Source of the DNA: Prinia subflava
Taxonomy: Eukaryota > Chordata > Aves > Passeriformes > Cisticolidae
Length of the DNA stretch: 64,000 nt
Direction: 5' to 3'
Assembly: GCF_021018805.1 (NCBI RefSeq)
Contig: NC_086258.1
Span: 12,538,600 to 12,602,599, forward strand
Positions within the stretch are counted from its first letter, which is position 1. Each line of letters opens with the position of its first letter. Below the pieces are notes generated by a model. The model searched no databases, was not told the origin of the DNA, and saw only the letters and a list, made by a program, of their open reading frames with translations. Shown here in pieces: positions 29,412 to 64,000 of this stretch. A program made the position numbers and the translations under genes.

Positions 29412-29640
29412 GGGATGTCCAGGCTGGACATCAGGAGGAATTCCTTCATGGAAAGGTTGTGCCACACTGCAAGGGGTTGCCCAGGGTGGGGTTGGAGTCC
29501 CTGTCCCTGGAGGTGTCCAAGGAAGGGCTGGAGGTGGCACTCAGCCCCTGGGCTGGGGACAGGGTGGGCATCGGGCACAGCTGGCACTCGGTGACTCCAG
29601 ACACCTTTCCCAGCCTCAATAATTCTGGGATTCTATGACA
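29412..29640 (+). mobile_element. CR1 LINE 3' fragment
   Basis: The order caggctggacatcaggagg, attccttcatggaaaggtt, ggagtccctgtccctgg, aataattctgggattctatg is typical of the CR1 3' end, intact to its terminal repeats. Confidence 0.92.
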
Positions 29641-29989
29641 CCCATGAGTGGGACAGTGACTCTGACTACGCCCTCCGGGTGACAGGGACAGCCGCCAGCC
29701 ATTCGCGGGGTCTGATTGCCCCGGTCAGCTCCCGCAGCCTGCCACGTGCGGCTCATTAACATTGCTAATTAGCACGGCTGATTGGGGGCGCGGGCAGCGC
29801 GGGGGTGGCAGTAAGGAGGAGGGCTCTCAGGACAATTCAGTGCCGTGTCCGGGGGTCTCTTGGCAGAGGGGGGGAGGTGACAGCGACACGACAGCGACAG
29901 CGCTGTCTTATCGCGCCCGCCCGCGCCGCCCGCCCGCCTCGCTTTGTGACGGGCGCGCCCGCGCGAACCGCAGAGCCGCGGGCGGCCCG

Positions 29990-30167
29990 CCCCCGCCGCG
30001 CTGCCATTGGCTGAGAGCCGCGGGGGGCGGGGCCAGCCCGCAGACACGTGTGCGCACCCGGAAGCGGCGGCGGGGCCGGCCCGGGCTCGGCGGGACCGCG
30101 GGGTTGGGCCCCGGCGCCGCTCCCGGTGCGCGGCTGGGGCGGCTCTGGGACCGGGCAGGGCCTCCAG
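29990..30167 (+). promoter_or_regulatory. SLC39A11: SLC39A11 CpG-island promoter and non-coding exon 1
   Basis: The stretch has a reverse CCAAT box (ccattggctg, 30003-30012), a GC box, an E-box CACGTG at 30045-30050, a metal-response-element core TGCGCAC at 30051-30057 and an ETS core ccggaag at 30058-30064. A donor (CAG|gtacga) at 30167/30168 suits a 5' UTR exon spliced to the coding exon acceptor at 31136. Zinc-dependent MTF-1 control of Slc39a11 has been described in mouse; here it is inferred from the motif. Confidence 0.6.
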
Positions 30168-31136
30168 GTACGAGGGAGCCCCGGCACCGCCGCAGGGTTC
30201 CAGGTTTGGGGGTTGCGGGGGTCCCGGTACCGGCCAGGGCATCCGGGGGCTCCGCGTTCGGGGGTCCCGGGGTGGGTCAGGGGCTCCGGGGCTCCGCGTT
30301 CGGGGGGTTCGGGGGTGCTGGGACAGGCCAGGGGCTCGGGGGTGTTCAGGATTGCGGGGTCCGGGGGTGCTGGGGCTGCCCCGGGAGGTCCGGGTTTGGG
30401 GGGCTCGGGGATCCGGCAGTCTCGGGTTTGGGGGTCCCGGGAGCGGCCGGGGGCTCCGGGTTTGGGGGGTTCGGTGGTGCTGGGCCCGGCCCCGCGGCTG
30501 AAGGGCCCGGGGGACAGCGTGGAGCTCCCGGTGCGGGGTTCAGGGGGGTTCTGGGGGGTGTTTGGGCGCTCCTGGCCGGGCTGCGGGACCCCCTGGAGGA
30601 AGGGGGGCTCCTCCGGGGGCTGGGCGGGGTCCGAGCCGGGACAGCAGCGGGGTCCGAGCCGGGACAGCAGCGGGGTCCGAGCGGGGCTCGCACCTGCAGG
30701 GACGGGGAAAGCCTCGGGACACGGCTGGGGCCCGGGACAGCCCTTGAGGCTGTGTGTACGTGTAGATTTCTCGCGTATTTCCATAGAAATCGATCAATCC
30801 CTGTGTGTTTGATCATTGACACATCAATGTATCCACGCAGGCATGTTTAAATATTTTATTCATCTCTGTTTCCACCCTGGCTGTATTTCCATGGAAGTGC
30901 AAATGCAGTGGGTGGCTTCACCTCCCACCCCAGGAAAGCCGGGCTGGGTCCAGGGCTTGGTCCAGGTGGGATGTGCTGGCTCCCATGAGCTCGGCTTAAA
31001 CCGCAAAGCCCCGCCTAAGGCGGAGAGAGGAGCTCAGGGGGGCTGGCTGGGCTGGGGGTGACCCTGGCAGTGCAGAGGGGTTCGGGGGGGTTTTGGGGGT
31101 CTCTGGCTCTGCTCCCCACGCTCTGCTGTCCCCCAG

Positions 31137-64000
<32,864 letters not shown>

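Larger units (their letters stand above)
25031..30000. other. SSTR2-SLC39A11 intergenic region
   Basis: No gene was recognised. The divergent promoters of SSTR2 (-) and SLC39A11 (+) flank it. It holds a 36-bp minisatellite (28144-28320), one CR1 fragment (29412-29640) and AT-rich islands inside GC-rich sequence near 25440-25740, 26285-26480, 27315-27350, 27690-27730, 29120-29240 and 29740-29790. These islands carry homeodomain cores such as TAATTAG and are enhancer candidates; conservation was not tested. Confidence 0.5.

Noticed and set aside
30179..30501. Coding content in the open frames at 30.0-30.8 kb
   Set aside because: They derive from G-rich low-complexity promoter and intron sequence; ZIP11 coding starts at 31143.

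Overview
The window is vertebrate nuclear DNA, almost certainly from a bird. It is GC-rich and compact, carries at least ten CR1 LINE 3' ends, two LTR copies of avian type and a very high density of minisatellites. The gene content is the block known from human 17q25 in inverted order: C17orf80 (-), FAM104A/VCF1 (+), COG1 (-), SSTR2 (-), SLC39A11 (+). In chicken this block lies on microchromosome 18. I could not identify the species; a passerine is plausible but not shown. Gene identities come from reading splice-joined exons against remembered family sequences. No search was run.

Layout. 1-198: first coding exon of C17orf80, running off the left edge. 199-452: short CpG-rich bidirectional promoter with three perfect TGACGTCA sites. 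453-8057: FAM104A/VCF1, three coding exons plus a candidate in-frame 42-nt cassette exon. 8568-17152: COG1, 14 coding exons totalling 973 codons plus stop, ending tail to tail with FAM104A. About 17.2-22.8 kb: COG1 promoter, then sequence that probably includes a long SSTR2 3' UTR. 22833-23948: intact intronless SSTR2 coding region, with a 5' UTR intron and a CpG-island first exon to about 24.6 kb. 24.7-30.0 kb: intergenic, with a 15-bp minisatellite and several AT-rich, homeodomain-site-rich islands. About 30.0-64.0 kb: the first six exons of SLC39A11 (ZIP11), about 200 residues, running off the right edge with long repeat-filled introns.

The genes do not form one pathway. They are independent housekeeping or signalling genes: mitochondrial nucleoid-associated protein, nuclear p97/VCP cofactor, Golgi tethering subunit, somatostatin receptor, zinc transporter. 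The block lies next to the SOX9 regulatory domain in vertebrates, so conserved-looking islands in the SLC39A11 introns may serve a neighbour.

I did not find an undescribed gene system. The most interesting signals concern splicing and repeats: a GC-AG intron with a competing GT donor exactly 21 nt upstream in SLC39A11; a minisatellite whose unit copies the COG1 exon 12 splice acceptor; a 330-nt polypyrimidine tract that ends in a strong acceptor of a possible poison exon; and a repeat at the COG1 promoter that multiplies YY1-like and RFX X-box-like sites. Nearly all long open frames outside the five genes are artefacts of tandem repeats whose unit is a multiple of 3 bp.
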